Source: JAJYUU01 sp963822955 (lineage in GTDB: Bacteria; Actinomycetota; Actinomycetes; Streptosporangiales; Streptosporangiaceae). From it: a DNA stretch of 64,000 nucleotides. The DNA is taken from the NCBI GenBank assembly GCA_963822955.1, contig CAWGJS010000004.1, positions 1 to 64,000 of the forward strand. Direction: 5' to 3'. A program made the position numbers and the translations under genes. Of the stretch, positions 63,014 through 64,000 are shown one piece after another. Below the pieces are notes generated by a model that worked only from the letters and a program-made list of their open reading frames with translations, did no database searches and was not told where the DNA came from. Position 1 is the first letter of the stretch. Each line of letters starts with the position of its first letter.

Positions 63014-63415
63014 CAGACCTGCCGGACGGGGCACGACATTCGCCCATCTCGAATGCGGCCTCGCGGCCGCGGTGGCGAATGAGATGAACGGCTCATTAAC
63101 TATAAGGACAAGTCGTATCGACAAGTGCCTAAAGTCCGGCTAAGGATTCTCGAGTCGTACCGACGCCGCTCGATCGTATGTACAGTGTCCCTGCGCCGCA
63201 GCCCGCCGCGGGGCCAGCCAAAGGCGGACTGGCAGCCGCGGTGTTCAGTCCTCGCTGCGGTGGCATGGTAACGGGGCACCGGCTTGGTAATTAATCGGCC
63301 GTAATATCCACAATGATGTGAACGGCTGTCCTGCCAGGTCGGCTTAATGCAGAAGGCTCCGGAATGATCCACCGCGGTCTCGATTTTTCCGGCCAGCGAG
63401 ATTTGGAGCTCAATA
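63014..63415. other. AT-richer gene-free stretch at the start of a new region
   Basis: The 400 bases before the last gene have visibly more A and T than most of the window (for example ATTAACTATAAGGAC near 63096 and TAATTAATCGGCCG near 63288). No gene is supportable. It may mark the edge of a horizontally acquired segment that continues beyond the window. Confidence 0.5.
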
Positions 63416-64000
63416 ATGAACTTGCAGGAAGCCTATTATCGTCCTGGCAAGGATTACCGGAGCGGAAGCCCTCATCTGTCGCACCCGGCACTGCATGATC
63501 GCCTGGTTGAAGTGCTGAGGCGAACCATACGGCGTATTGCTGATCAAGGACTTCCCCTGCGGGTACTTGAGATTGGCGCAGGACACGGCGGATTCACCGA
63601 GTCCGCACTGGCCATGGGCTGTGACGTCACTGCAGTTGACATGTCGGGACCGGCCGTTGAGGAGTTGCAGCGCCGCTTCGGTACCAACCCAAGGCTGCAA
63701 GCGATCTACGACGCCGATGGCACATTGAGCACCGTTAGTGATGGATACAGCCTTCTGATGTGCATCTCAGTACTTCACCATATTCCAGATTATGTGGGGA
63801 TTCTCAAGGAAGCATCCGAGCGAATCTCGAGCGGCGGCGCGCTCCTTACCTTGCAGGACCCCATGTGGTACCCGCGGCACCGATTTGCCCATCGTCTAGG
63901 GCAGGCGGCGTACTTTACCTGGCGCCTCGGTGACGGCAGTCCGATGAGGGGACTGCGGACAAGGCTGCGGAGAATATCCGGGACGTTCGACGAGACCAAC
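63416..64000 (+). CDS. Class I SAM-dependent methyltransferase, 3' end outside the window
   Basis: The reading frame is open from the ATG at 63416 to the last base, 195 codons, without a stop. It reads MNLQEAYYRPGKDYRSGSPH, then VLEIGAGHGGFTESALAMG with the SAM-binding motif near residues 50-62, VTAVDMSGPAVEELQRRF, and LLMCISVLHHIPDYVGILKE with motif IV. The next part, LQDPMWYPRHRFAHRLGQAA, suggests a cell-envelope or sugar methyltransferase. GGAG lies seven bases before the start. Codon use is AT-richer than in the rest of the window (CAT, GAT, TAT, ATA codons are frequent), a sign of a different origin. Confidence 0.8.
   Translation, partial: MNLQEAYYRPGKDYRSGSPHLSHPALHDRLVEVLRRTIRRIADQGLPLRVLEIGAGHGGFTESALAMGCDVTAVDMSGPAVEELQRRFGTNPRLQAIYDADGTLSTVSDGYSLLMCISVLHHIPDYVGILKEASERISSGGALLTLQDPMWYPRHRFAHRLGQAAYFTWRLGDGSPMRGLRTRLRRISGTFDETN

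Overview
The window is high-GC DNA with strongly GC-biased third codon positions. It carries several families typical of soil actinomycetes: F420/FMN split-barrel oxidoreductases, an F420-type luciferase-like monooxygenase, DUF664/mini-circle DinB, DUF5995, DUF6582, and many genes with little or no leader. It is therefore most likely an actinobacterial chromosome, but I cannot name the genus. smpB is the only housekeeping gene I recognise. No rRNA, tRNA or CRISPR array was seen.

Layout. 0-4.4 kb: a Doc-type toxin/antitoxin pair and a heterodimeric ABC exporter. 4.4-12.8 kb: scattered accessory enzymes, a PadR-membrane protein pair, a secreted BNR-repeat protein and a Tat-exported DyP-like protein. 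13-14.4 kb: a frameshifted DUF5995 gene and a PPOX enzyme. 14.7-17.75 kb: a compact mobile element with two tandem tyrosine recombinases, a small ORF and a zinc-ribbon protein, bounded by an imperfect inverted repeat. 18-21.75 kb: a broken TetR gene, then a winged-helix regulator/membrane pair behind three matching palindromes, and an ABC-2 exporter. 22.07-27.9 kb: two decayed copies of one tyrosine recombinase, in the same orientation, flanking a sulfotransferase, a transposase remnant, a P-loop kinase-like ATPase and a double GNAT protein. 28.2-31.5 kb: an ArsR-SRPBCC-VOC operon, a GNAT protein and smpB. 32.1-33.3 kb: a parA/ribbon-helix-helix partition-like pair beside a 32-bp palindrome. 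33.6-43.4 kb: single genes (lipoprotein, CdiI-like immunity protein, epoxide-hydrolase-like, DHFR-like, L,D-transpeptidase, secreted beta-propeller-like, NmrA-like, secreted protein) mixed with fragments of VOC, LuxR, SDR and TetR genes. 43.6-62 kb: a run rich in nucleic-acid and defence-type enzymes (a HerA-like ATPase followed by a HIRAN/TPR-like protein, a TM0106-type nuclease-helicase divergent from an HNH nuclease, a class II Fic protein, a DUF2075 nuclease-helicase), interrupted by metabolic genes (PPK2, dipeptidase, DUF3500, LLM enzyme, methyltransferase). 62-64 kb: a MarR regulator, a broken LpqC-like esterase, and the start of an AT-richer segment whose methyltransferase runs off the window.

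Two themes stand out. First, the window has seen much gene turnover: at least nine broken genes or fragments and three recombinase modules. Second, many regulators sit with perfect or near-perfect palindromes at their own promoters, several of which appear to drive leaderless transcripts. The best candidates for something undescribed are the HerA/HIRAN pair, the nuclease-helicase/HNH/Fic/DUF2075 group, the parA cassette with its palindromic repeat, and the two-recombinase element with zinc-ribbon cargo.
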